DNA of 64,000 nt from Thamnidium elegans (GCA_025201345.1 JAIXMG010000006.1:1116001-1180000), one strand, 5' to 3'. Counted from the stretch's first letter, positions 34,936-47,743 are shown. Made by a program: numbers and translations. Notes: generated from the sequence alone by a model not told the origin.

Positions 34936-36079
34936 CTAATATTTCGATGTTTCAGCTTAAAAAATACGTTGGATTCTCTATTTCTGTTACTTACAATAAA
35001 GATGTACGACGGAAAGAGCGAGCCGAGTTTACTACTGGTGACAAAAATAGTTTATATAAAATAAAAAAAAAACGAGTTAAATACCAGGTAATGTCAAATT
35101 TTTTTCTATATATATTATACAAGCATGAACTAACATAAGGATCTACTTTTAAACATTGCGAACTAAAGAGTTGTAGGGAAAAGTAAAAAGAAAAGGAAAA
35201 AACGAAACTTTTTTAATATCGGACCCATTCTTCAAGGGTAATCTATTACAGTCACCGCCGGTAAATATCTTTTTGGTTGTGTAACATTTGTCAATCGAAA
35301 CAAAAAGCTAATCTCGGGGAAATTAGTCATGAAAAGTTTAGTTGTGGAATACGAAAAAAATAAAATCGGTCAATTGTATTTAAAAGAAAGTTTTTTTTTT
35401 TTATAGTTAAAAAGTAGAATAGCTTTCAGGTACCAACGCCTTTTTTTTATATATAACTAGATGATGTTTATTTATAAAGCTTTCGGTCTAGACTTCTTGT
35501 GCTGTAAAACAGCTGGTGCGACGTTGGAATTAGCCGTCTTCGTGGGATTATTAACACTTTTTACCACATGTGGTTACAGTCTTTGCGAAAAGAAAAGAAA
35601 AATTAACGCATTGATATTTAATAAAGTTAGGTTTATTATGTATTATGTCCATTGCACAAGACAATTATAAAGTGTATTAGTTACGGAATTCGACCTCGAC
35701 GCGGGAGTGAATCTTGATGCACGGTCAATTTACACGACTAATTCAATAAAAAAAACATATATTTCGAGTTATAAGCTACACTGTTTTTTTCAAGTCATTA
35801 CCCTTTTTTATTACCTCTAACTCTGATTAACGTGGCAACGTGATTTTTTTTTCTTAGAATCAAAGTGTTTGGTTAGATTGGATCAAATATCTTGAAAAAC
35901 CATTGGGGATTTTCATCCAACAAAATTTATCTAAACCGGTACTAATCCTGAACCCAATAGCATCATCAGATCAGTGAAAGGTATTTCCCGCGGACCTAAT
36001 TGTGATTCCAATTTGTATGCCAAACATATAGCAAACAGACATCTACTACCTCAAATGTTCTATAAAACCATTGGTTATT
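34936..36079. other. Intergenic, HEM13 upstream and unassigned sequence
   Basis: It probably holds the first HEM13 exon and promoter near 34950-35200. The frame at 35461-35670 has mixed composition and no recognised family; a minus-strand reading of the same place is interrupted. Nothing else is supported. Confidence 0.35.
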
Positions 36080-36480
36080 ATGTTGATTCCGTCTTCTGTA
36101 TCTGGATGCTTCAACAGTCCAGGTGCTACTTTCTCACACAAAAAAAATGGCACACCATTTGGGATAAATACAGTATATGTTTTTGGACGCGTTTTCACTG
36201 ATTTTTTAAGTAATTTTATTATCTTCTTTAATATTAGCTCTTTTTTTTTTATATATCGTAAATTACTTTCAAGTTGTCCCAAGGTAGTGTATAAATGGGA
36301 TTGAGATTTAAGAAAACAAAAGTCTTTTGTCGCACCATTAGGCTTGGGATCAGAACTGGCGTCAACATTGCATGTGGCATTTTCTTATTTCTGGAGTTGT
36401 AAGTTGTGAGACGAAGAGGTACCTAGCAAATTAGTTTGTTTTCTTTCCTGCCAAAATTGAATTCATTCTTATAGTTGGAC
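36080..36480 (-). repeat. Dispersed repeat, inverted relative to 57907-58345
   Basis: Read on the minus strand, this segment matches 57907-58345 with scattered substitutions and small indels. Shared blocks include the sequence encoding VFIPNGVPFF-like residues (near 36130-36170 and 58250-58285) and the block at 36300-36420 (57960-58090). The minus strand keeps one open frame (36282-36046), but the other copy is broken, so both look like remnants of a mobile or multicopy element. The family is not recognised. Confidence 0.6.
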
Positions 36481-36831
36481 TGTAACTTTTAGGTTTCTAT
36501 TATTGATCAGACTGATCTACCGTGATTTTTTTGGGCTATATTCTCGTGACATATTGTCCTGTTCACAGCAAAGTATTAATATTTCGTAAATTAAATACGA
36601 TAATTGTGTCCAAATTTTCAGCAATCACAATATACTTAACAAGAAGACTTTGTTCATATCATGTATGGACTTGGACTTTTTTTTAGAGCCTAAACTCCGC
36701 CAATTTTGGCTAAAAACTTACAGTCACTTTGAGAAACCCAATCTTTTCCTCTTTCTCTTTTTTTTTTTTTTTTCTTTTTTAACTTGGATCCAAAAAGGAA
36801 TCCTCATACATTCAAAGTGAATTCAGACTTA

Positions 36832-38091
36832 ATGGACTACGAGTATGAAGACTCTATGGAGTATGAGTACACCAATCGACCAAAGTACTTTACCCCAGGA
36901 GTCTTCCCTAATCCAGAACAAAAATACGTACCACCGCCTGAAGGAATGTTTCATATACCAGAAAGTTTCTTTCAAGCCATGCATTCAAAAACAACAGCGG
37001 TAACTAATGCCATCTGTGACAAATTAAATGGGTTTTCACTGGACGATTCCATTTCTTTAGAGGAAAATGAAAAACCAAGCATGCGAGAATTAAATGTAAA
37101 ACAAGAAACCAAATCAGAAGAAAAGGTAATGATGAGTATAACACTTGACAAAAAAAAAATCTAAACTCTTTTTGTATGCATAGAGTGCATTGGTTTTATT
37201 TAGCCCACCTTTGACACCGCAAGAAAATATGGAAATACCTACGAACAATGAGGCTCCTTTAAACCAAGAACCATACTACAAACCTAGCATACCTGTTGAA
37301 CAGAAACAAATACCAATTACACCCGTTGCATCACCTACCCTATTTAATTTACCTCTGCAACCACCAATCTCACATAACAATAATATGCATTTTCATTACC
37401 AATATCCTTCTGCGCCAGATCCTGTAGCAGAAAGTCACAGTACTATTTATTACATTACAGGACTTTTCAAGATCTTAACAGCAGCCATATTATTTACTGG
37501 TGTACTTTATATTTCCTATCACATTGGTATTAATTTTAGCCATGATATGCATAACAAAATTGCCAAATATGAATCAGGTAAAAAAAAAAGATCTTTTTTT
37601 TATATATTATTATAATTTTTTCTAACGCAATAGTAGTTTTACTTGATGAGAAAATGTTTTGTCAGCAGCAATATATAGATAACAAGTGTTTACCAAATAC
37701 CAGACTACCAGCCATAATTGATTATTGTAGGAATTGGGAAAAATGTATTCATGAGCCTATTTCGATCAGTAAATCAAAGGTGTTGGCAGAAACATTTGCA
37801 GAAATGGTGAATGAGTTTTCAAACTCACTTAGTTTAAAGACAATGGTAAGAAAGGAAAAAGAAAAACAAATATGTGTGTGGAAATGATTTTAATGTTATT
37901 ATTTTGTTTAGTTTTATAGTATTGTATTTGTGCTTGGATTAGTGTGGTCTATGCGAAGAGGAGGAGCAACAATTACAAACCACTACAACAGCATCAACAA
38001 CAATACACAGCAACCGATCAAAGAAAAGCAAATGGATAATATAATGATGAGAAATATCGAACCATTAGCATTTGAAGACGTAAAAGTTTAA
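36832..38091 (+). CDS. BRL1: Nuclear envelope protein of the Brl1/Brr6 family
   Basis: Brl1/Brr6 proteins are integral nuclear envelope/ER proteins that aid nuclear pore assembly and membrane remodelling. Exons 36832-37125, 37184-37577, 37634-37845 and 37912-38091 join in phase to 359 residues. The N-terminal half is Pro- and acid-rich and disordered. The family core follows: first membrane helix YITGLFKILTAAILFTGVLY; a lumenal loop with the four family cysteines (FCQQQYIDNKC, DYCRNWEKC), which form disulfides; an amphipathic stretch AETFAEMVNEFSNSL; and the second helix FYSIVFVLGLVWSM. This fits the Di-sulfide bridge nucleocytoplasmic transport domain. The start ATG lies 48 nt inside a longer open frame that begins with TTG. 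The stop codon overlaps that of the opposite gene by two bases. Confidence 0.88.
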
Positions 38092-38895
38092 TGAATATTT
38101 TCCATTAATTTATAAGGATCACCAGGATTTAAAGTAGTATTTTCTACAACTAATAAAAAGTTGATATTATCAGTTTCTTCATTATTATCATCTTGCGTAG
38201 CAAAAGTGAGTATTTCAACAAATAAGGGAAACTGTTGAAAAAAGTCTTCCATGTCTTCAGTGATTAATGGTTGACCGTTTTCTAATTGATGATAGGTATA
38301 GACATGACCTGTTCTGATTTTAATTAATATGTTTGATAAGCCTTTTAGTGCTCTCTTTCTTGATTTAAATATATTGATAATGTCTTCTGATAACAGCTCT
38401 AAATTTTCTTCTAATATTGGTAATTGATCATTATAAATATCGTCTTGATCTATCATCATAGCGTCATCGTCGTCATTTGTTAGATTTACCATCTTATTAG
38501 GATGACTGTATAATTTATTTGCTAACCACTCTTCGAATATACGAGATATTGGTGACGTTGCTTTTGTATTACTGCCTAAAGTAGGCAACTTTTTTTATAG
38601 TGTTACTACTAGATTATTAAAGAAAAAAAAAGGGGGGGGGGGTGAAAGAGTGACTTACAGATATAAATCTTACTCCACCGTCCATAAAGTAAGTGTTTTG
38701 ACATTGGGATATATGAGCATTGTTTGGATCTTGCATTTGATCTTGAAATAATTCGGTATCAATTAAAGGTTGTGAAGGATATAATATTAAACTAGATAAA
38801 TCATCAATGGCTGTTGCTAAGGTTTCGTCATCATCTTCGCTATCATAATAATGCTTTATGGTAGGCATATTATTGGTCTTGTCTTTTGTAACCAT
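38088..38895 (-). CDS. Unrecognised acidic protein, 245 residues
   Basis: Two exons (38895-38659, 38588-38088) join in phase. The start is MVTKDKTNNMPTIKHYYDSE. The product is strongly acidic, with EDDDET and NDDDDAMMIDQDD clusters, and has a helical, leucine-rich middle (LPILEENLELLSEDIINIFK followed by a basic SRKRALKGL) and a C-terminal segment ENGQPLITEDMEDFFQQFPL. There is no signal peptide, membrane helix or familiar domain. It converges on BRL1 so tightly that the two stop codons overlap. A nuclear or scaffold role would be only a guess. The clean frame and consensus splice sites make it a credible gene. Confidence 0.65.
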
Positions 38896-39705
38896 GGTAT
38901 TTGTATCTTCTTTTTATTTATATTAGAAATTATAATAATAATAGACAGTTTTTTATATACATATATATGTATATATAATATTTTACCAAATTGGTGTGAC
39001 TCAAATAACATTGTTGTAAAAAAAAATTAAGCTTTATAGATAAACCGAGACAATAATAAATAAAAGAGAAGAAAATAAAAAATAAAAAGGAAAAGGAAAA
39101 TAAAAAAAAGGTCATTTTTATACAGAAAAAAAAAAGATAAATTTTTATTGGATAAAAACTGCATGTGTTAACATATACTGTTAATGAAAGGGGAGCCATG
39201 TGAGGTTATCGATTTGTGTACAATAGTCATGGGGAAACAAAAAGAGTAATATGTACACGGACACTCATTTATATTTGACATTTTTATGGGCGTAAATAGG
39301 CCCCCACTATCTCTAGCAAATCTTTTATTTTGCTTGGTCAATTAAAAATAACCGGGTGTTACCCAAGTCCAGTATCTTCTTTATCTGGTGCTACCTTAGA
39401 GTCATGCGTTCATTTACATATACGGATAACCCTTTTCCTCCAACTACTAGCTGTGCATACACAATGAACTCCTTTTTATTTTATAACCAAAAAGTTGATT
39501 ATGAGTGGTTCAAAATAAACTAGTTTATAAAGTCAAGAATTATATCATTACTACCAAAAAAAAAAAAAAAAAAAAAAAAAGATATTAAAAAAAGTTAGAA
39601 TACAAATCAATAGTCACCCAAATATTATTGATTAAAATTTTAAAGTTTGAATTTATTCCATTAAAATAACACGCTATTACCCTCTCCCTTTTCTTTTATT
39701 TTTTT

Positions 39706-39747
<42 letters not shown>

Positions 39748-40039
39748 ATATATATATATATATATACTCGCACGCACACACACAACGTATACATGATGTA
39801 ATCTTTTTGATAGATAAAAAAACATCCAATAATTGACACTTTTCTTAAAAAGAGATATATTCTTGTTTATAATTCACGTCATGTAGCCGATCATTCATTT
39901 ACTATATTTAATCTCTCTTTTGTCTCTTTACAAGCCCTTATCTATATACACACACCATGCATAATCATTAAAAAATCTTTCTATTTTAGGCGCTTAGCAA
40001 CACTTTTTTTTTTTTAATAAATAAACATAGCAAACAAAT
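38896..40039. other. Intergenic, with CA/TA microsatellite
   Basis: A (CA)n tract at about 39707-39745 runs straight into a (TA)n tract at about 39746-39766. An A24-25 run lies near 39556-39580. No gene is recognised. Confidence 0.5.
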
Positions 40040-40773
40040 CTAGTTCTTTTGTTGAGGTGCAATAACAAACTTGTATAAAAGAATACCAGCAACAACAACA
40101 GCAGGAATAAGAACACGAAGAACACTATACATGTATTTTATATATTAGTAATATATATAAAATTATTTTTATGTTTGTAGAGTTTTAACTTACGATCCCT
40201 TGGGCTTATCTTGAGGAATAGGAGCGACAGCAACTGGGACAGCCTTAACAGCCTAAAAAACAAAATTACACGTCAAAAAAAAAAATCAAAAAATTTCAAA
40301 AAAAAAAAAAAAAAAAAAGAAACTTACAGAAGCAGAATCTAATTCACCAATATAGAATTGTTGCAATTGCTCACGAGCTTCGTCAGAGTGACCAATATCT
40401 TCAAATGACTCGGTGGCATCCTTACCTATATTTTCTCGGATTACTAACCATTATCAACGCTTTTAAAAAACAGTGTATTCTTACCAGCTTCATCATAAAT
40501 TGCTTCCTCTCCTATTAAAAAAAACACAAAAAATTCAGTTACGCTAAACAAAAACAAAAAAATCCGAAACTTCAGTTACCTCCAGGATGCTATTTTTTTT
40601 AAAAAAAAAAAAAAAAGTTGTCAATGAACTGAATAATACACATAAAAAATATATATGCAACTTACGTCTTGAGCAAAAGTAGAAACATCGTAAACCTTTC
40701 CATGAATGGTCATCCACAAGTCACCCTTGACATTGTGTTTTTCGACTTCGGTTTGAGTGTATACAGTGGCCAT
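40040..40773 (-). CDS. Cytochrome b5, tail-anchored
   Basis: An ER electron carrier that supplies electrons to fatty acid desaturases, sterol enzymes and P450s. Six exons (40773-40666, 40589-40580, 40511-40485, 40425-40328, 40252-40194, 40124-40040) join in phase to 128 residues. It begins [20 protein letters not shown]. The haem-binding core contains the [17 protein letters not shown] motif (His37 as first axial ligand) and EDIGHS (second His). A Pro/Val linker then leads to a C-terminal membrane anchor ([20 protein letters not shown]) and a short basic tail. The second exon is only 10 nt and encodes HPG plus one base of the next codon, at the haem ligand itself. Confidence 0.93.
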
Positions 40774-41479
40774 TTTTTTTTCTTAGTGTAAGGTAATGAA
40801 AGAGTAGGGGGTGATAAGAAGAAAAAATTAGATGAGCGGGGGTGGGTGTAGAAATACCAATTTTTTGTCGGCCCAACTCTTTTCCCCGCCTTGTCCGTAA
40901 CCCCTCCATCAATCTAACTCGATAGCATAACTTTTTATAAATGCCGAAAATGTGCCATTGCTCTAACAATATACTCTTATAAGATAGTATGCATTTTTAT
41001 TATCATATTGTAGACATAACTCTTTATTAACTACTGTTAAATTACTCACTCTGTTATATTTCTTTTATTTCACTGAGGGCATGAGGTTGTATACTAAATT
41101 AGTATTCTATCTTAAGTATGTATCACTTTTCTTTTCTTTTCTTTTTTTGAAACAATTATTTTGTTCTTAAAATTTATCTCGGCCGTAAGGCTGTTATACA
41201 CTTGTAGTCTTTGAGAAAGAAGAAAGAAATTCGTTAGGCTAAAAAAAAAATATGTTTGAAAATAAAAAGAAAAGTAATATAAAATATTTTATCATTGTAG
41301 TAGAACTTCAAAAAAGAAAAAACGTAAACTTTATCTCCTTAACCAACCTCATGATTATAATTTCCCACAAGAGCAAAATATCTCGATTTTTATGCAAGTA
41401 AAGCTGCCAATGTTTCCTTTTTACAAGTTAACTAAACCTTGTATACGTCGTAAGGAGAAAAAAAGCTTATTTAGCAGGG

Positions 41480-41518
<39 letters not shown>

Positions 41519-43979
41519 GGCAATGAACTAGTTAAAACTAAGCGTACCTGTTCTATATTAATTAAGGAAAAAGAAAGAATACAAAAAAAAAAGGGTTTTC
41601 ATGCAATAATTTTATCGATTATAGTATAGTTTTTTAAGCAAATATTTTGTTAAAATAGTCTAAATAGTAGCTAAATATTGACATTTATTTTCATTTGTAA
41701 AGACGCAAAAAAAAAAAAAAAAAAAAAGTTATATACTTACGACCTAATACCTTTAAGAAAAAAAAGAGGAATGAAGCGAGTAGAACTGGTCCCAGGCATA
41801 ATCTGATGATCTCTTATAATATCACATGTAGGAGAGTGTTCCCTATCTTGATCGATAGCTATTTCACTCTCCCCAAAAAGTAATCGTTTAATATTGTCAA
41901 CTAAATGTTATCTAGTGTTTTCTTCCAGCGATTATCAAAGTATTGACAACTATTGCTAATATCTCTCTTTTTAAACTTTACTATTCTATCGTAGCACTTT
42001 TTAGTAACTAAATATCCTCGATTATCTTATCTATTTCTGATTTTCAGCCATTCTTTATCATAATTAAGAAAAAAAAAAGGGGGGGCTACAAAAAAAACAA
42101 TTGCTATTTTTAAAATAAAAAATACGCAATCAACATTGTTCATGTCTGTAGGAACCTATACATATGTATCCAATAAGTGATTAAACAAAAAAAAATTGTT
42201 AAATATGCATAGTGGAACTGCTACAAGATTTATGGGATAACAGCGAAATATATATGACTTTGTGAAACAGGAACCATTTTGACTTTTCTTTTTTTTAGCA
42301 TAACAAAAACATAGCGTAATATTATCTTTTTTAGATCAGATACTAGTTTTTTTGATCAAAAGACAAGTTTTAGGTTAAAATAAGCACAGGATATAAAAGA
42401 TATATTGAAATATGTTTGTTTGTTATTGATCACACATAGAACGGAATGATATAAATACAAAAAGTCTTTATTATAAAATTCGAAAGGAAACACAAAAACC
42501 TGATTAGAATTTTTTTTATCTTAATATATCTTGAACACAATAATCATTGGGGGGAACCTTGTTTAGGTAAATTCAATTGATTCATATCGATAACTAGCAG
42601 AAAAAAAACAAATAATAGTACGCAACAACAGATATAAAAAGATATAAAAAGAAGTTCTGTCAAATTATATTACACTTAAAAAATAAAAATAAAAATAAAA
42701 ACTTTAATACTATATACTTGTTTAAATCAAGTAGATTATATATTTTTTGTTGCTTTGTCTCATTTACATTTTGAAAAGGTCAAGAAGTTATCAAGATATA
42801 TCAGAACTTAATGAAACCACGTCAAATTCGGAAATACCCTGTTCTCGGAACATATTCAAACCTTATAAATTTAGAAGAACAGTCTCAATATGCTTATGAG
42901 TACTAATTTCCTTCCTTGGAAATAAAATTTTGATGTAACTTTTTTTCTCAGGCATCCAAGACTTACGTCTCCACAGTTTACCCTTTCAACTGAGGAAATC
43001 CAAGGCTATCTTTCCTTTTCAGGGTCATGCTTCTCTTCTCTTCCATATTATATCAATATATTATGATATTTAGTTAAATCTTATTATACGTCACGCTAAT
43101 AGTTACACCACCTGTCCTGCGATTTGCATTGTGTGTGTGTGTGATTAAATAGATAAAGGTGTTATTTGCGGAATTTATTTAGGCTAAATCATACTTTAAT
43201 ACAACATACTATGCAATTTATAGGTTTAAAGGGGGAGAAATAAATATAAAAAAAAGTCTTTAAATGTAAAGAGAAAAAGTACATGCTTAAATCGTTTTAT
43301 AAAAAGCGAGTTGAATTTTTATTAAGTAAAAAGTAAGGAATGATGTAATGCTTAACCTACAATGAAATACTCGCTTTTGACCTTCTTGGTAAAACTTAGT
43401 AATAACAGCATGTTAAAATTGAAGAAACAGAGAAGTTAGTAGAATCGTATACGACGCTATTTGATAAAAAATTAGACACGAGTTTGTTCAACAACAACAA
43501 AAAAATGAGGTATCGCTTTAAGAGAAGCTATAGAAGTTTGTTAATGTGCCCAATATATTAGTTTATGTTAATGCAGAGTTTTCAAGGTGATACAAGTGGC
43601 ATATAACCTCTTTACGTTCATGTGAACAAAAACAACGTTCTTTAACATGGAGTACCTATATGAACTTCACCAGCACACTCATTGTGCAGTTATATGTAAA
43701 TACTTGCACAAAAAAAAAACGAATACTCATTAAAAAATGTATTGCTTGGATATTGCAAAATCCAGAGTTACGATTTATATTCTTTCTACTTTGAGCAGAT
43801 ACTTTGATTTTTTACAGCGTAATGAAAGACCGTACATGCAATAAATGACGAGTTAAAGATAAAATTAGCATTATACAGCGTATAAATATTGTATAGAAAT
43901 GGCCCTTTTCTCTCTTACGATAAGCAAATCAAAGAGCAAATGTTAAGAATTGGAGCTGGAAATGTGAAAAAGATGACGA
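40774..43979. other. Gene desert, about 3.2 kb
   Basis: No frame above background. It contains a T run of about 38 at 41480-41517, an A22-23 run near 41706-41727, a short hairpin-like pair (GGAGAGTG near 41831 and CACTCTCC near 41865), a (TG)n tract at 43132-43142 and a small tandem of GATATAAAAA units near 42631-42652. The right end leads into the HSP70-like pseudogene. Confidence 0.45.
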
Positions 43980-46310
43980 CGAAGATAGTATAGTAATTAG
44001 TAATTTTATTGACGGATAATATGACTTGTTTAAAAAGGACAAGGATACTTGGGATGAAAAAGATAAGTTTCTAATGAAGGCCATTTCGGATTATCTACCT
44101 CTTGCAATAAATGACACTATAAAAGAAATGAAAAACTTTGATTTATTGCATTATGTTTTTGTCGTTCCTTCTGAATGGGAAGAAAGTAGAAATAACATTA
44201 TCGGACCATTTTTTTTCAATCAAGTTTGATATCAAATAAGGGTCATCAAGACAGGCTTTTATCTTTCTCGGATTGAAATACAAATATGATAAAAGTTAAT
44301 ATTTCAAGAGAGGAAAAATGCAATCCTGTGTAGAATCTCTCCTGAGGAGAAAAAAATCATAATCAAATTTGGTTTAATTCAAACTATGAGCCCACGATTC
44401 AACTTTCCAAATTCAAGATTATTTCCCAAAGTTACAAACTCGAACACGCTCTCTATTACTGTCAATGATGTTGAAAACCGTATAAAAGCATTCTTAAGAA
44501 CCAATTTATTTCCTGAGACTACAGATGCCGATTGTGGCCGAAAACCGTTAAAAAGATTTTTAAAAACCAAGTTACTTCCTTTTGATCAAGATCAGATTAT
44601 ACAATCCATAATGGATTATATTTTCCGTAGACGTATGCCTCCATTGGTAATGTGGCTTTATATAATTATTACAACTTCTAACAAATTATGTTTATAGGAC
44701 AAAAAGAATGGTAATGATACGGAAACAGAGCCTTGGATAACTTTTAAAAGGGGTCGGTTTGGGCGTCTCTGAAGCTATTCAAAATTCTGATTTACATTGT
44801 AAATCACGTATACTATCATCGGGAGATTTAAACACCTCTTCATCTGTATTTCTAAACTCCAATCAAACGCTATTATCAATTTGGATATGCTAAAATTATG
44901 TGTATTATTTAGCAACAACTAACATTTATACAAAGATATTTCTCTCGGGTCTACCTTATTAACATGCTCTCTTTTAAACAAAGATGAATCGATCCAGCAG
45001 ATTTTCGTCAATGATTTTTTTTTTTTGTGAGGGACAAATAGTAAAATATCCATATCAACTTTACTACGCAAAAAACTAACTAAAGTATAGTTTGTCTCCT
45101 TTGGAATTTTTTTCCGTCGATTCGAGCGCGACGACGTTAAATATTTAAGAGAGGTAATTCTAATAACATAATACATACTGTCTAAATAATATTAAGCTTT
45201 ATCCAGGTTCATACCGTTTCCTGAGAAATACTTGCTAGATAACTTGAATTATTTTTTATTGATAAAGATGTCTCTGTAAAAAAAGGTATTTTGTTTGAAA
45301 TGGAACCTATATTGACCAGGGACATTTCCGCTGATGAAGCATTAGTATCGATTGACAAACAAAAATATATGCAGACATTCATACTGATGTACTTTATCTT
45401 TATAAAAGAAAAGATACTACTCAAATTACCACTCAAGACATTTTGTATTATGTCAATTGCATAAAGATTATGTACAGCTGACATTAAATCTGGTAATAGC
45501 AGCTTCTGATTCGGAAAAAAATGAACAGGAATCCAGAATATATTTTATTATATGTGATCGAGTATGTGGAATAAACTCGCGCAAAATAGTGGCTTAATTG
45601 GATTGCGCAAAATTCATGATAATGAAATTTTAGATTCTTTCTTATTAACGACTAAGACCGAATATTTTGTTAATCTCAAACGTTATATTTCAGACAGTGT
45701 AAGAAATATAAATGAATAAAAAGTATCTTCTTTGCATACTAACAACTCGATACTCGAATATTTAGGTCCTTAAAAATAACACTAACATACATAGCACTGT
45801 TGAGACAAACACTGTCAAGTCGAATAGTCCTTGTGGTTGCATAGTTCGTTTGACAACCGCTGATATCATAGAAATCTCTTTTACGTCAGTTCTACAAGAT
45901 ATTACCTGTACTTTATCCGCCTCTTTGTTAAATAAGGAGCTGTCTGGAAACTACGTGAATATAGATTATCTTTTGAGCTTGATACGTTTCAGCAATAATC
46001 CACAGCTAAAATATGCATTTACAAAAATACTAGAAGAGGAAGCTGTTGATTTTAATTTAGAATTAGGAATTGACACATTGTGTTTATTTATACCCGAATT
46101 ATATAGTCAGCTTTTACTACCAGTTATTACACAGCGATCATTCTAATATAAAGATTTCCAAGCTGGTATTTTACAACAAGTGTGTAGCGAAAATTATGTT
46201 TTATGTATAACTCAGAGAGGTCAGGGAGCGTTCCCAATATATAAAATCAAAATAACAAAAACAGTGTTGTATCCCCGTTTTTAAATCAAGGGGATATAAT
46301 AAATAAATGT
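43980..46310 (+). pseudogene. Decayed HSP70-like (HSPA12-type) gene
   Basis: Several open pieces follow one another on the plus strand but are interrupted. The first (about 44026-44229) reads DTWDEKDKFLMKAISDYLPL and then HYVFVVPSEWEESRNNI, which resembles the YVxTVPAxW segment of HSPA12-type actin-like ATPases, expanded in Mucoromycota. Next come pieces at 44386-44645 and at 45850-46146 (DIIEISFTSVLQDITCTL, KILEEEAVDFNLELGID). Several stops and frameshifts lie between them. The last 880 bp are duplicated at 160-1020. Assignment to the HSP70-like family rests on one motif, so it is tentative; decay is clear. Confidence 0.5.
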
Positions 46311-46849
46311 GATTAAAAATGCTACGCGTGGAAACGAGTGGGTTCATAGTATAGATTACTGAGGAAATTTGCATCTGTTCCTCAAATTAAATATAACATT
46401 TGCCTAATGTCGTGTCTCAGCTGGTGGTTATAACTCTTTTGTTACTATGGGTTCTAGGATAAAAACAAAAGTATGATTAAAAGATTAAAAGATAGATAAA
46501 GTTTATTGATTAGAATATTGTTCTTTTTATATCACTTTGTGACTACGACACTGACACAGGTACGGTTACGAATCGAAGAATATTGTATCAGTTTAAAGCT
46601 CTATTTTATACTTTTATCTGAACAAGTATTATTTTCCCATCTTTTTATTATCTCTTACTCAAGTTTATCCTTCATTTAACATCAGATATGTTACTCCATC
46701 TCTTTACTTACATCTATAATGACGTTTAGTTCTTTCCTATCGTAAAAACATTAATTTATTTTATTATATTAGTTAACTAGAACAAAAACAACAGACTAGA
46801 TTAGAATTTTATCCATTACACATTATTTAGAATGAAAAGGAACAAAGTT

Positions 46850-47215
46850 ATTCCTGATATCAGAGGTGTTTTACAAGATTCGAAGGATGTCCTGACGGGC
46901 ACCTTTGAATATAAATACCACATAATTTTACTTATTAAATAAATCTTATCTTATTTTTCACCTATATTTTATACTCGATTATTTTCAGTTTCTTACCTAT
47001 AAAGATCCCTTGAATTATATTCTTTTATTATATAATTCTCTGTAAAATTTATTATTCTTTTATTTTATTTCTCTACGTATTATATATTTATATAATATAT
47101 TCTCTTAGTTGGACAACTATAAACCTGGTGCTCACTTTCAATTTATTGAACTTATAAAATAATCTTTTTTTATTTTATACCTTATATTTTACCCATTCTA
47201 CAAATAACTAGTACT
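46850..47215 (+). repeat. LTR-like element copy 1 (divergent)
   Basis: It shares order and wording with the arms of the palindrome at 47744-48547: a GAAGGATGTCCTGACGGGC block, a TTTTATTTTATTTCTCTAC block, and a CCTGGTGCTCACTTT block near 47130-47145. It is divergent and AT-rich. It lies immediately on the 3' side of the tRNA-Glu gene. The interpretation as an old solo LTR is an inference. Confidence 0.4.
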
Positions 47216-47285
47216 CCATTTGTAACAATACGATAAAAATAATTTCATGAGACGTTTACATAAAACTCGAGAAAAAAATATATAT

Positions 47286-47356
47286 TCCCCAACGGGGAGT
47301 CGAACCCCGGCCGTATCGGTGAAAGCGATAAATCCTAGCCGTTGGACCATTGAGGA
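47286..47356 (-). tRNA. tRNA-Glu (anticodon TTC)
   Basis: The minus strand folds as a cloverleaf: acceptor arms TCCTCAA and TTGGGGA, a D arm containing GGTCCAACGGCTAGGAT, anticodon loop CTTTCAC with TTC, and a T arm GGGGTTCGACTCCCC. No intron is present. A run of T on the minus strand (seen as AAAAAA at 47273-47278) follows and can serve as Pol III terminator. The pair with tRNA-Arg is divergent, 125 bp apart. Confidence 0.95.
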
Positions 47357-47481
47357 TTTGTATATTTATTTTGTTTTTAAAAAATACAAATATCAAAATA
47401 TAAATTAATCACGTGAAACTCACGTGATGTAAAATACAATAATAACAAATATTTAAAATTGTGGTTTAAGTTCTCAATTGA

Positions 47482-47554
47482 GGGGCTATGGCCCAATGGA
47501 TAAGGCGTCTGACTACGAATCAGGAGATTCCAGGTTCGACCCCTGGTAGCCTCA
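47482..47554 (+). tRNA. tRNA-Arg (anticodon ACG)
   Basis: The plus strand folds as a cloverleaf: acceptor arms GGGGCTA and TAGCCTC with discriminator A, B-box GGTTCGACCCC, and anticodon stem-loop CTGACTACGAATCAG with ACG (read as ICG after editing). No intron. A TTTTT tract follows within about 10 bp as terminator. The left arm of the long inverted repeat begins 190 bp downstream. Confidence 0.96.
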
Positions 47555-47743
47555 ATTACATTTTTCTTTTTCGTAACTAAATTAGTGTATGTAGACTTGT
47601 TACACGGTTCTCTTTTTTTTCTTTGGTTACACTGTTACACAATGACCTTTATTTATCCCCGTAACACTAAATCAAGAACGATGCTCTTTGAAGAGGATTC
47701 TCTTCGACGAGGATGGTTGTAAACAAATTTTAACCTCCTTTGC

